The position numbers and the translations under genes are program-made. Positions 35,781 through 46,118 of a stretch of DNA of 64,000 nt are shown one piece after another; positions within the stretch are counted from its first letter, which is position 1, and every line of letters starts with the position of its first letter. This DNA is from Conus ventricosus. Its lineage: Eukaryota; Mollusca; Gastropoda; Neogastropoda; Conidae. The notes beneath the pieces are model-generated. The model had not been told where the DNA came from. It searched no databases and saw nothing but the letters and a program-made list of their open reading frames with translations. Location of the stretch: the NCBI GenBank assembly GCA_018398815.1, contig CM031596.1:60146520-60210519 (forward strand), given 5' to 3'.

Positions 35781-36264
35781 GGGACCAGAATAGCTCAGTT
35801 GGTAGAGCGTCGGACTCATAATCATGGTGATCCCAGGGTGGCAAGTTCGAATCTCTACTGGGCTGTTTTGGTACAGGAGAATTTTTCCCTAGGAGTTGAC
35901 ATAGGTTTTGACTCCACTTGCAGAAAAAAAAATCCTTCGAATGAGACTATAAACCGAGGTTTCGTACGTGAACACAGGCATAACATCTTGCACACACGTA
36001 AAATCCAATCGCTAACTTAAGGGGCCATTGGTTTGCATGACACGTAGAAATGCAGCACGCACTGAAAGAATGAAAATATGCATGAAAACAACTGAGCGAC
36101 TGACACACTGAATGACGCGGTGACCGATTGAAAGTAGTGCCAGCAGGTAGCTGTTCAGTCGGCTCTATCCAGAGAAAGACAGCCCATTGTGTAAAAGAGA
36201 GCGTGGATTGTAAAGTGCTTAGAGTTAGAATTGGTCTCTAACCGAAGACAGGCGCTATATAAAG
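35781..36264 (+). mobile_element. tRNA(Met)-derived SINE, family A
   Basis: The tRNA-like head (GACCAGAATAGCTCAGTTGG, anticodon loop CTCATAA giving CAU, box B GGCAAGTTCGAATC) is followed by a body shared with family B (AATTTTTCCCT, CCTTCGAATGAGACTATAAA, CACACGTAAAATCC). The tail then differs: it ends TGTAAAGTGCTTAGAG and AGGCGCTATATAAA, a 3' end typical of SINEs that pair with CR1/L2-like LINEs. Pol III boxes A and B are nearly intact. No clear target duplication. Confidence 0.85.
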
Positions 36265-36589
36265 TACTCTTAAAGGTCTACTTTAGAGATTTTCGATAAT
36301 TTGTTAAAAAACAGGTCTACATGTCATATAACTACAGTATGGTATTCATTTTTCAAAAAAGTCGCGGGAAGAATTTAATAGATAAAAAACGAGTTTTGCA
36401 CACCTGTTCAAACCCCGCGCGGTAGACCGAAAACTGACGTCACTTGATGGACTGGCCGTCAGCCGCGACCTACACAACAAGCCAACGCCAAGTGAAATCA
36501 ACACGAGATCTTGCGATCCCCCACAGCCTAAAAAGTCACGAGGGGTGGCAGATATTGTGCTGTAGGCGTGTGCAGCAGCTAAGCAGGAG

Positions 36590-36800
36590 ACGGATATTCT
36601 TTGCACACATTTCCATCTGATCCAGATACTCGAAAGAAATGGATTCGGTTGGTGCAACCATGCCGGGCCACTAAGTTATTTTTACCACGTCAGGTCCAGA
36701 TGGACCACGGAAACGAGCTGTTCCGACAATTGCCGAGCCCGAGTGGATCAAAAACTTCGTCTGCATTGTGTGCGTATACTTTGAAGGCGGAGTGGTAAGC
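36590..36800 (+). pseudogene. Decayed THAP-type zinc finger fragment
   Basis: One frame reads HTFPSDPDTRKKWIRLVQ, very like the central HxFPKDxxxRKKWxxxxx signature of THAP domains (C2CH DNA-binding fingers of P-element-type transposases and host THAP proteins). About 45 residues on, in another frame, VCIVCVYFEGG resembles the closing CxxHFxxG with His replaced by Tyr. An upstream Cys pair may be in CACTG-rich sequence before 36590. Frames are broken, so I infer a relic of a P-element-like transposon. Confidence 0.4.
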
Positions 36801-36871
36801 TCGTACAGATGAGTACGATAGTCGCACGTTTATTCTGTTCTTATCTATGGACAGATCACACTTGTTAAATT

Positions 36872-36950
36872 GAATGATGATGAAGATGATGGTGATGATG
36901 ATGATAATGATGATGATGATGATGATGTAGTAGGAGTAGTATTAGTAGTA
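36872..36950. repeat. (GAT)n then (GTA)n microsatellite
   Basis: GAT repeats followed by TAG/GTA repeats. The resulting Asp-rich ORF is not taken as a gene. Confidence 0.85.
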
Positions 36951-37074
36951 GGGACTGGCTTCATTAGCCTAGACCTCGCGGTCTATCATGTGTCCCCTCT
37001 AAATTTCTTCACTTTTTGGGTCATATGGCATGCTACAATTAATATCTTCATTGCAATCCATCATAGTCATGAAA

Positions 37075-37500
37075 CAATTCTCTAAATTTTGAATCATTAT
37101 CTAGAAAATTCTTGAAAGTATTAATATCAGGTGCAAATTTAATGGTGTATTTCATTCCAGTGGTTAGCAACTCTATAAGAAAATGAAAATTTACGTTGAT
37201 TAGTGTTACAGTGCTTTATAAAATCTTTCCTTCAGAGTTTCTAGTACTCGAAGTTTTGTGCAACAGAAAAGAATGTCTCAATGTCAATATCATCATAGCC
37301 ATTAAAGATCTTATAAACTTGAATTAGGTCACCTCTGATCCTTCTTCCCCTCAGCGAGTGCAGATTCAAATATTTCAATCTTTCATTATATGATAAGTTT
37401 TTGCAATGCTTCAGCAATTTGGTAGCTCGTCTTTGAACCTTTTCTAACATTATTGATTGACGCTTTAAAAAAGGGCTCCAAATCACATTAATCACAAATA
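37075..37500 (-). pseudogene. 3' end of a LINE reverse transcriptase
   Basis: The minus frame reads WSPFLKRQSIMLEKVQRRAT, then LSYNERLKYLNLHSLRGRRI and GDLIQVYKIFNGYDDID, the thumb/C-terminal signature of CR1/jockey-type LINE reverse transcriptases (VQRRATK and the LxxRRxRGDLIxxYKI motif). After a stop and frameshifts it continues RKFSFSYRVANHWNEI and INTFKNFLD, the usual last motifs. It is 5'-truncated, so the catalytic part is missing. Confidence 0.75.
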
Positions 37501-37867
37501 TATAAAGGAAAGAAACAAATGTAAAAAACTGTTAAAAAGAATAAGAAGAGATTATGAGAAGCAGATCGCCAATGAAGGTAAAATAAATCCAAAAAAGTTT
37601 TGGAGGTATGTGCAACAGATGATATTGATGATGATGATGATAATGCTCTGCCTTTACACAGTTGCATCAATCTTGCCGCTCAAATTCAATCCTCATCGAA
37701 AATAACACATAAGAGTAAGTCTACTCCATTACAATCGTTTGCTCATAATCGTCTCTTCAGTTCAGTTTTATTTATAGTCGAAGACACACCAACTTCTCAG
37801 ATCACTGAACAGTGAACCGCCAATGTTAAAAGTATGTTTTTTTTTGTCATTGACATTCTCAACATAT

Positions 37868-37888
37868 ACATACACGCCCGCGCGCGCG

Positions 37889-37923
<35 letters not shown>

Positions 37924-37954
37924 GCACGCACGCACGCACGCACGCACTCACTCA

Positions 37955-38051
<97 letters not shown>
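37868..38051. repeat. Long (CA)n/(CACG)n microsatellite
   Basis: Runs of CG, CA and ACGC tetranucleotide repeats over about 180 bp. Confidence 0.95.
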
Positions 38052-38052
<1 letters not shown>

Positions 38053-38889
38053 AACAAATGTATTAACAGTTCGATTTGGATTGTTCTTCGAGAGCCTTCC
38101 GATTTCGGCAAAAAGGAACAGACCTATCTAGCCTCGATTTGCTTTACCGGTACCACGTGATCAGTAGCTGCCATATTGTGAGGTTGAGAAGTAAAAGACG
38201 ATCAGAATGGCAACCTCAGATGATGCAACAAATGCGAAAGAAGTAAGTTGTGTGATAGAATGTGTATTTAACTTTAAAGCGGAAATGAATTTCGTTCTAG
38301 CAAGAATATGGACTTCAATTAGATGATGGTCCTTTTCCGTTTTTTCTCTCCATGGGGATCCTTTATCTTGGTCCTCCAGTCCCAACTGCGTGTCTTAATC
38401 TGCCGGGCATGGTCAACTTTTTTGACAGGTCGTCTGTCACAGAGTTTGGTAATCCTGGATAAGAAATGTTATAAGCATGTTTATTGAACACATGTAATGC
38501 TAAAGGTTATGACCCGTTTTATTGATAGGTTTTTAGTTCATAATTCGAGAGAAAAAAAAATTGAGCTGTTGAGGTATGAACTACTAGCAGCAGTGGCACC
38601 AGCAGTTCGTCATCGCACTCACATTTTGCCGTGCATTGCGCAGCCCTTTGTGACCCTCTAAGTTTGCGCTTTTTTTTTTCTTCTGTTTTCTTTTTTGTTG
38701 TTGTGGTACACCAAGTGCCAGTTTGAAGATTGTGGAGATTACTTGTAGACGTGGAAACCATGGGCTGCCATGGGCCACAGTGATAATTATTTCCTAAAAA
38801 TTAGGGGTCAGACTCGTACGAAAAAGTCACTTCCAAATTTTCAGGGGGACACAAAAATATTTAGGGGGTCACCGTTAACAACTGCTAGA

Positions 38890-40357
38890 CAGAGGTTCCG
38901 CTAGACTATAGACTTTGCCGGTACTTGGTACCGACAACAACAAAATTTTCCGGTACAAGTCTTAAATCAGCCGGTACCGCGCTTGGCTGCCTGCCATGCA
39001 CTACACACTCAACCGCGATTCTGGGTCACGCGAACGGGCGATAGCGAGCGGCCTACCGGCACGGATAGCACGTAACAGGCTTGTCAGTGACAGCCTTCAG
39101 TCTAGATGAAACTGAACTCAACAGAAAAGTCGATCACCGTGGTAGCGATCGTTTCTGCAGTGCCGTCACGAACAGTGAAGTTGCCGAGAAACGCAGTCTT
39201 TGGTTTTTGATCTCTGATGATCCTCAAGTAGATTATCAGTTTTTTATCAATTGTCACATTGACAGTTTCGTCAATGATAATGCCGATGTAGTCACTTCGG
39301 GAGTTGGCACTGTCCGTGTATTCAGTGGTGGTTTGCACCAAGGCTTTCTCCATTTCCTCCACTGCATCTTGATGCGAGTAAGTATTGGCCTTTTCCAGCG
39401 CTGGACATCGGGCTGCTTTCATAAGGGAAAGGACGCTGTCAAACTTGGTTGGTGCGATGTCTTCTTTTGCCATCCATAAGACAACTTTAAGTTGCTCTTG
39501 CAGCGCTGATGACATCTTTTCGTGAACATGGCTAACTACAGCAGCCATACGTTTTTTCTGTTGAATCGTTTCAACGGCGCTAACGTGGCTGGCACTGTTC
39601 TGGTGATCAACCAATGCCGATCGTTGTAAGTTGCACGATCCTTTTGTGAAGCCATTCACCTTCTTTGCTTCTTCACACACTGTGCAGAAAAGGGCAACTT
39701 TCCCGGTTTCTTCGTTTTCTTCTCTGCGGTGCCATGGAAACTCAGACACCCATGCATTGTTGTATTCTTTCGTCCTCTGTCATTTCGTGGGTACCAGCGT
39801 TTCGGCTTCTGACGTTGAAGACGTCACAGATTCAGAAGGAGTCGAACGACTGTCGCTTGATGGACGGTTCGTTGAAAAAAACGAGTGTAATGAACGCTGG
39901 TGCGACATTTTTGCAGAGAGCAGAGAATGAAACTTTGGTCTACGTGACTAAGTAAGCATCGTCCGATGACGTGTAAAAGGCACGAAACTTTGGCTACACG
40001 CTAGGGAACCTGGGGTTCTCAAAGAAAAATGGAACCGTCCATTTTGACGCGACCGAGTGCTGTAGTAATCAGCGCTGTCCATTGAAAAAAAAAGGGGGGC
40101 AAAGGTCCTGGGACTGAAAGGAAGGGGGAAGAGGAGTGATGTCAGATGTATTGTTGTCGGCATGGCATGGCTTATTTCCTGCCTGCCATCCCCGCTCACC
40201 CGCTGACAGGCGGAGAGACAGACAGTGCAGGGATAGAGGAGAGTCAGAGCGCTCAGATGTTCTGCCGGTACACGGTACCGGCGGCTTTTATTTTTTTCGG
40301 TACAAGGCAAATATTTACCGGTAAAAACCGGCATATGCTGGTCTAACGGAACCTCTG
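38890..40357 (-). mobile_element. hAT-like transposon derivative, 1.47 kb
   Basis: Its termini CAGAGGTTCCGCTAGAC and, at the right end reverse-complemented, CAGAGGTTCCGTTAGAC are inverted repeats. CTAGA flanks both sides (38885-38889 and 40358-40362), and the empty site CTGCTAGAAAA is seen in copy C. Subterminal GGTACC/CCGGTA palindromes occur near each end. It contains a truncated transposase on the minus strand and is thus non-autonomous. The TIR start CAGAGG and the protein suggest hAT; a 5-bp target duplication is atypical for classic hAT (8 bp). Confidence 0.8.
39102..39749 (-). pseudogene. Truncated hAT-type transposase (ZNF862/KIAA1586-like)
   Basis: A 215-codon open frame. The amino end has a TTF/BED-like finger (ALFCTVCEEAKKV ... 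HQNSASHVSAV). A helical part follows, with WMAKEDIAPTKFDSVLSLM, and then DYIGIIIDETVNVTIDKKL, the first catalytic-Asp strand of the RNase H-like fold (IIxDE(T/S)xD). This order resembles the hAT-derived ZNF862/KIAA1586 proteins. The frame ends about 35 residues later, so the second catalytic residues and the dimerisation domain are missing: an internally deleted copy. The start ATG at 39749 is plausible but an upstream exon is possible. Confidence 0.6.
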
Positions 40358-40935
40358 CTAGAAAATGTACTGAAAACACACGTGTACGTGCCCCTGAGCG
40401 CACGCACACACACACGCGCTGGTGACCTACTCGTTTTTGAGTGAAGCAGTATTTTAGGAAGAAGAAGAAGACACCTGTACACACACAAACACACACACGT
40501 GAACATGCTCTCACTGGCTCGCACACATAAATACACAGAGAAAGAGATAGCAATACATTAGAAAAGATGTTTATAATAGAGACAAATACATTAGAAAAGA
40601 GGTGTTTGTGATAAAGTTAATAAAACATTCTAGACAGCACTTGCTAAATATTATCTATTTTCATTCGTGCTCCTATGTTTTTAAAGTGTTAACTAACATG
40701 AGTAAATGTGAGCACCTACACTGTCAGGATTTTAACAGTGAAGCTTGATTTGTTGTATGTCCTCTTCGATTATCATCTCAGAATTTCCTCTACGAGAGCC
40801 ATTTCCTTCAATGTATTTTATTGTATGACCAAATTCCAATCGCCGTGCAATGATCATCAGAATCCCATTGGAACCTACAACGTAACTGTAGACTGGCAAT
40901 TCTTGTACATCCAGAACGGAGCCATTTTGATTATC

Positions 40936-42464
40936 TGTCAACCTCGGTGTAATGTCAGTGGAGGAAGGACTAGCGCACAGCCCAAACACACTCACAGCTT
41001 GCTTACAATCTCATTCATATATCATGCATTCGTCACATCAAACCACTAGTAAAGTCTATAACTTTACTATACATGATCATGGAAAGAAACATCAATGCAT
41101 ATGGAATCAAACAAATAAAACATTCTCTCTTTCCTGAACTTCACAAAATCATTTATCTAAAACATCATTAACTAACCCGGGTATAAACAGATTTCTACTT
41201 TACCTGGCCAGGTGATCTTAACTATTCACGAATCACTGTCTTTTCTTTTCTTTCCTTTTCTTTTCACTGTCACTTTCACAACACGACACAACTGCCGGCA
41301 CTGGTGTTGGTCTGATGGCGCCTGGTCAGGTGAGACTGTTGGCGTTGGTCTGTGGTTCTGCTTGGCGAAGTGACGCTGCCAGGTATGAGGTCGAACCCCC
41401 GGTTAGGGTAGAACAGTGACTATCAACATCGATCTGTTCTCCTTTCTTTCTTCCTGCATTAACGCATTGCACTCTCTCTCTCTCTCTCTCTCTCTTCTAG
41501 TCTGCTCTTATCAAATGGACATGGTTGCTTTTCTTTTCTTTTTTTTCTTTTCTTTCTTTTCTTCTTCATAAATTAGCAACTCTTTCTCTCTCTCCACATC
41601 TCTCCTCAGTCCTTCCTCTGCAGACTATCTCATGCTAATCTCTCAACTTGGTTCTCTTCTCTCCTCCCCTCATCTCTCTGCTTTTCTCTCAAGCAGACCT
41701 AGAACCTCTCCCTCTCTCTGTCTCTCTGTTCGTTCTCCCCCTCGTTCTTCCGTTCTCTCCCTGCCTTCCTGTAGGCGAGAGCCTACTTCCCCGGACTTCT
41801 CCCTCTCTCTCTCTCTGTCCGTTCGTTTTCCTCCCCGTTCTCCCGTTCTCTCACTCTCACATCCTTCTTATGGTGTTCCGATCTCTCCAACAAGGGCGAG
41901 TACCATTGGTCAGTATTTTTACCCCGACACCCCGAAGTTAGCTCCCTCTAATTCCATTGGATGTTCAAATCATGCCAGTCATGCCGACACGCCTTACTCT
42001 CTGTGGTGGTCAATTGGTCATCTAATTGATTAGCTGGATTTCACCCCCACCACACACTACCTTCCCCCCTTTCCTACTTAACTGGTGCCGTGTGGACACT
42101 GGTCACTCTAAAGTGGCTAGATGAGTCTGAGCCGGGCTCTACGACGTTGGCTGGCAGACCAATCGAGACATTCGGCCAGACAGCTTAGTCCGTCTAGCAG
42201 ACAGTGCTGTCTCCACGAGAGCGAAAAATAGCCTTTAATTGGCTGAGGCGACAGGTGAATGCGTCGGTCAGCTATTTAGTCCGGCTGGTTGGACAGACCG
42301 TCTCTGTGAAGGATGAGGATTAGCCTCCCCCTCTGCTTAATTGCCTGGATCCGAACCATGGGGCCGTCCGCCTGACGCCCAGAATATTTGCGTTAGGGCT
42401 TAAGTCCAACTGGGCTGGTGGCGATTGACCACGAATTTGGTTGAGTTGAATTTTGACCGTGACA
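40936..42464 (-). repeat. 3' LTR (relative to the element)
   Basis: 1529 bp, starts TGTCAACCTCGG and ends GACCGTGACA on the + strand, with TGTCA/TGACA as terminal inverted repeat. It contains a long (CT)n-rich stretch (41470-41860). Compared by eye with the other LTR it differs by homopolymer length changes and one substitution (about 42341). Confidence 0.95.
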
Positions 42465-42482
42465 ATTTCCCCCTTGCAAAAG
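42465..42482 (-). other. Polypurine tract
   Basis: Directly inside the 3' LTR the minus strand reads TTTTGCAAGGGGGAAAT, a purine-rich primer site for plus-strand DNA synthesis as expected at this place. Confidence 0.75.
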
Positions 42483-43033
42483 ACTATGCACCGCATTGTC
42501 TCAAAACAACGGTACAAAAAAGACAACAACCGAATTTGCTGACACACAGCTACACGCGCAAAGTTTGAAAAATACTTTACGACCGACGGTTTATAAATTA
42601 TAAAATATACCATTAGTGAATACCACTCCAATGAGTTATCATTGACGTGCGCTCTTGCGTTATTTCAACTCATTTTATAACGACCTCTGTGCGCACTTAT
42701 GCCGTTCCCCTACCTGCGGATTTGCCATATCTTCTTTCACAATTCTTATGAAAAGCACAATATAATGTGATCACGATCCATGACACTTCACTGAGGAATC
42801 TCCATCCTCACTTATTGCAAATAATGCATCACTACACAAGCGACTGTATGCTCCAAGCATAACTACATTCACATGAACAAGTCTCACAAAGAAAATATGA
42901 ACAAGTCTCACACACAAAAATTATGAACATAGCCAACTGGGAATGGACCCATATCCAATCAACATAACTGGGATCAACACATCTTATCAACAAAGCACCC
43001 GGATATGACTGACTTCCACTGAGTTGCAGCTTG
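42483..43033. other. Noncoding internal region of the retrotransposon
   Basis: Between the end of the RNase H frame and the polypurine tract there are about 550 bp without a recognised domain. In Gmr1-like order nothing follows RNase H, so this is expected to be noncoding. Confidence 0.5.
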
Positions 43034-43730
43034 CTAGACTACACGACTTAAATAGTCAGCTCCGACATTCTGTCGACCTGGGATGTACTGCACTCGGTAC
43101 CTGTAGGGCTGCAGTGCCATTGCCCAACGCAGAACTCTGCTGTTTTTCAGCTGTGCCTCCTGCAGGAATTTGAGTGGTTGGTGATCTGTCTCTATCACGA
43201 ACTCTTTCCCATACAAGTATTTGTGGAACTTCTGCACGGCCCACACAACAGCTAAACACTCCTTCTCTACTGTTGCGTACCCTTCTTCACACTTTGTCAA
43301 CTTCCTGCTAGCATATCTCACAGGAAACTCGACCCTTCATGCTCCTGCAACAATACTGCACCTATCCCACCACCTGAGGCATCTGTCCGCAACAAAATGG
43401 TTTGGACATATCTGGTAGCTTCAAGATGGGACGGGAACCTAGTCTTTCCAACACCGTCTGCAGTGCTTGCTCTGCAGCGTCTGACCATTCGACCACTGCC
43501 GGTTTCCCTGCCTTGACCAAATCACTGAGAGGACTCGTGATTGCTGCGAAATTTGGAACAAACTCCCTATAAAACCCAATAAAACCTAGCAGACTCCTGA
43601 CTTCTGTTTTGGCTTTGGTCTCTCTGAATTCATCATCTTCTCCACCTTTCCTCTTTCCGGCTGCTTTGTGTCGCCTCCGACAACAAAACCTAGGAACTCC
43701 TACTGTCTAGCCTTCATACAGTGACACATC
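43034..43730 (-). pseudogene. Retrotransposon pol: end of reverse transcriptase and RNase H
   Basis: The 5' part, in shifted frames, gives FVVGGDTKQ, the connection motif SLLGFIGFYREFVPNFA and then PLSDLVKAGKP, the end of a Ty3/gypsy reverse transcriptase. RNase H follows: LLRTDASGGGIGAVL (first catalytic Asp), RKLTKCEEGYATVEKECLAV (catalytic Glu), ETDHQPLKFL (Asp) and the closing VGADYLSRVV before a stop. The YxDD palm region is absent: sequence before FVVGGD joins integrase-like sequence near 43700-43810. At least three frameshifts or stops are seen. The 95-codon frame 43034-43321 is the longest open part. Confidence 0.85.
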
Positions 43731-43810
43731 CCTGTATGACTCTTCTGGAAACTTAGGCAACAAAATCCCCCCTTCTTCTGCTGGGTCTCTTTCACCTCAT
43801 CAATGATTGC

Positions 43811-44300
43811 TGCTGCGCCTATGAAAATCATCAAAGACTCGGTCAGCCGTTTTACCGGTGCCGAGATGACTCGCCATGAGCGACTCGTGACCCACTGACA
43901 TGACAGTGTCACGATAACATGCTGGTACCTCTAACTGAGTGGTCACTCACCTGTCTTCCCTTGGTGAACACTCGGTACAACAGCCCGCCTTTCACAAGAA
44001 ATTCTGTCTCACCTCCTCTAACCTCCTGTTTCTCTCCACCTCTTGCCAACTCCCAAGACTTCACGAGCGAAGGGTCTTGTTCCTGTGCAGCCCTAAACTC
44101 ATCAGGCGACACATCTATGCCCGACTTCCTTCCTGGAACAACTAACGGTTTAACAACCTTTTCCTCCTTCTTGCTCCGTGTCTGAACTGCTGCCCCTGTA
44201 GCAGTCAACAACTCAGGATCCCCTGGATCCTTTGCACCTGGAATATTTCCAATGATCAAATCGTGAAGGGGTTTCTCCATTACCAACGCAGACAACGCGC
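43811..44300 (-). pseudogene. Retrotransposon linker and integrase zinc-binding part
   Basis: The minus frame begins in PLHDLIIGNIPG, a linker like the LIGN motif after protease in Gmr1-like elements, then TRSKKEEKV, FRAAQEQDPSLVKSWELA and LVKGGLLYRVF. After a frame change it continues SVGHESLMASHLGTGKTADR, the two histidines of the HHCC integrase finger. The CxxC half and the DDE core are missing. Its place before reverse transcriptase on the coding strand is the key evidence for Gmr1-like order. Confidence 0.7.
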
Positions 44301-44605
44301 CTGAGAAGTAAAGGGGTACGTACTTCTATCTTAGCAACTGGAAACTCCCTCACAGTGCCATCGATTAGAGTACAGGTCTGGATTTGCCCTGTCAAATCCC
44401 CTTTATCGACCAGCGTTGTTCGTACTACCCCGCATGAACAACCAGTGTCTCGTAACACTTTCACCCTCTGCTGGCCAATCCACCCTTCTTCCACTGGTAA
44501 TGAACCACTCAGCCTAGTGCCCTCCATCCCTGACACTGACTGCTGTCCAGTGCTAGCCATAGGCTGCACTCTACCCTCTTCCGACTGAATCCCTTTTGGT
44601 TCCAC
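44213..44605 (-). pseudogene. Retrotransposon aspartic protease region
   Basis: One open frame of 130 codons contains VLRDTGCSCGVV, in which DTGCS takes the place of the catalytic D-T/S-G, followed by LVDKGDLTGQ and LLRRVVCVGN; the usual ILG/LLG flap end is changed by a shift. Acts in polyprotein cleavage within the retroelement particle. Confidence 0.75.
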
Positions 44606-45712
44606 TGCAGGTCGTTTCCCTGACGACCCTTATCCACCTCTTGCAGGGCTGCTGCCTTCTGGAACCTCATGCGACAATCCCTCGCCACATGTCCCTTCTT
44701 GTGACAAATGAAACACCTAATTTCCCTTTGCCCTTCCTTCTGCCCCACCACTGGGTTTGCAGACTTTGCAGAAAACTCCCCTAGTCTCCTTGCACTCTTC
44801 TCACCTGTGCCTAGCACCTGTTTCTCCTGCACCTTCGTGCCCAAACGTGCCTCTCTATACACCTCTGCGAACTTCAACAACTCCCCTGCTGTCTCTGGCT
44901 GTCTCTCTTTCAAATGTATAGTTAACTCAGGGCCGCAACCTGACAAAATCTGTTCTTTCATAACTAGCTCTTTCAATTCAGCAAACTCCTTCTTCGTACC
45001 ACTCAACTCTAACCATTTCTCAAAATAGTGATCTAACGTGCACCAAACTGAGTGTACGTCTCACCTGTTTGTAATTTAGCTGAACGAAATTTCTTCCTGA
45101 ACCCCTCCTCTGTGAGGTCAAATCCCTTCATTAAAGACTCCTTCACAGCACCAAAATCAGACTGTTGTTCTGCTGGTAACGCAGTGAAAATCTGCAATGC
45201 CTTACCCGTCAGTAACGCCGACAAAATGACTGCCCACTCTTCTGGAGGCCAACCCTGACTGGTCGCAAACGTTTCGAAACGACTGATGTATGCATCAATC
45301 GAATCGGTCCCTTCCGAGAATTTTGGCAACTTGGGTCGGGGGGCATAGCTACGCACAGAGTCACTGGAAACTGAACTCCATCCTCGGTGGTCTCCCTCTG
45401 TATTCTCACTTTCTCTAGCTCTAATTGAACCTTTAATCTTTCCGTTTCCTGCGTTTCCCTAGCCTGATTATCATTAGCCTGAATCCTTAATTTTTCTGTT
45501 TCCTGCTTCATTCTTTCTGTCTCCTGCGTCTCGCTAGCTTTTAATCTTTCCTGCTCTGCTATTTCTACAGCGACACGTCGTCTTTCTGCTCGTTCATCCC
45601 TTTCCATCTTTTGTTGGTTCTCAACGAATGCACGCAACTCATCTCCTGAGTAACCTAGATCACGAGCGACGCTCACAAGTTGTTCAATAGGGGTGTTCTT
45701 TTCTTCCGCCAT
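44509..45712 (-). pseudogene. Retrotransposon gag with CCHC zinc knuckle
   Basis: It starts MAEEKNTPIEQLVSVARDLG (45712) with a Glu/Arg/Gln-rich coiled coil (about residues 30-115), shifts frame near 45360, and continues LPKFSEGTDSIDAYISRFET with a capsid-like helical domain (WAVILSALLTGKALQIFTAL). After another shift near 45030 it reads LVMKEQILSGCG and ends with the knuckle CFICHKKGHVARDC (about 44672-44716). SCAN/capsid-like gag with one CCHC knuckle is common in animal Ty3/gypsy elements. Two frameshifts, both at short homopolymers, break it. Confidence 0.85.
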
Positions 45713-46118
45713 TGTATCTCTTTCTCTTTTTTTTTTTTTTTTTTGAACAAGATTTTATTACTACGACAGCCAAACTGGTGGTTACCGACACGAGTGACGT
45801 AATAGCACAATCCTATGAATGATATTAGCTTGGGACAACGTAATTAGTTTTTATAAGACGCCCAGCGCCTGACCCAACTATGAGAGCGAATTATAGGAAA
45901 TCTGTGCGAAATGAGTACTCTGGGGCTGAAATGCCAAGCCTAGTATTAACTATCTTGGAAGCCATGCCAAGCCTAGTATTTAACTATCTTGGGAACATAC
46001 AGTAAGACAACCCCTTGTCTTAGGATTACAACACTTGAATCCCACCCAGCTTCCTCTCTGAGAAGTTGAACAATTATAATAAATGGGCCAGAATATCCTG
46101 GCAAGCTCGCCAATAAAT
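45713..46118 (-). other. Retrotransposon leader with candidate primer binding site
   Basis: A poly-T/A stretch (45721-45744) and about 400 bp of leader lie between gag and the 5' LTR. Six bases inside the LTR the minus strand has TGGCGAGCTTGCCAGGA, beginning with the TGG expected from a tRNA 3' CCA. I cannot name the tRNA. Confidence 0.5.

Noticed and set aside
35781..35855. A tRNA-Met gene
   Set aside because: The acceptor stem does not close, and the sequence continues into a SINE body and tail shared with other copies, so it is a SINE head.
36870..37085. Asp-rich protein gene
   Set aside because: It is a (GAT)n microsatellite read in one frame; no splice sites or start context.
41632..42033. 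Ser/Leu-rich ORFs in 41632-42033 and 46852-47073
   Set aside because: They lie in the (CT)n-rich part of the two LTRs and are not conserved as frames between them.
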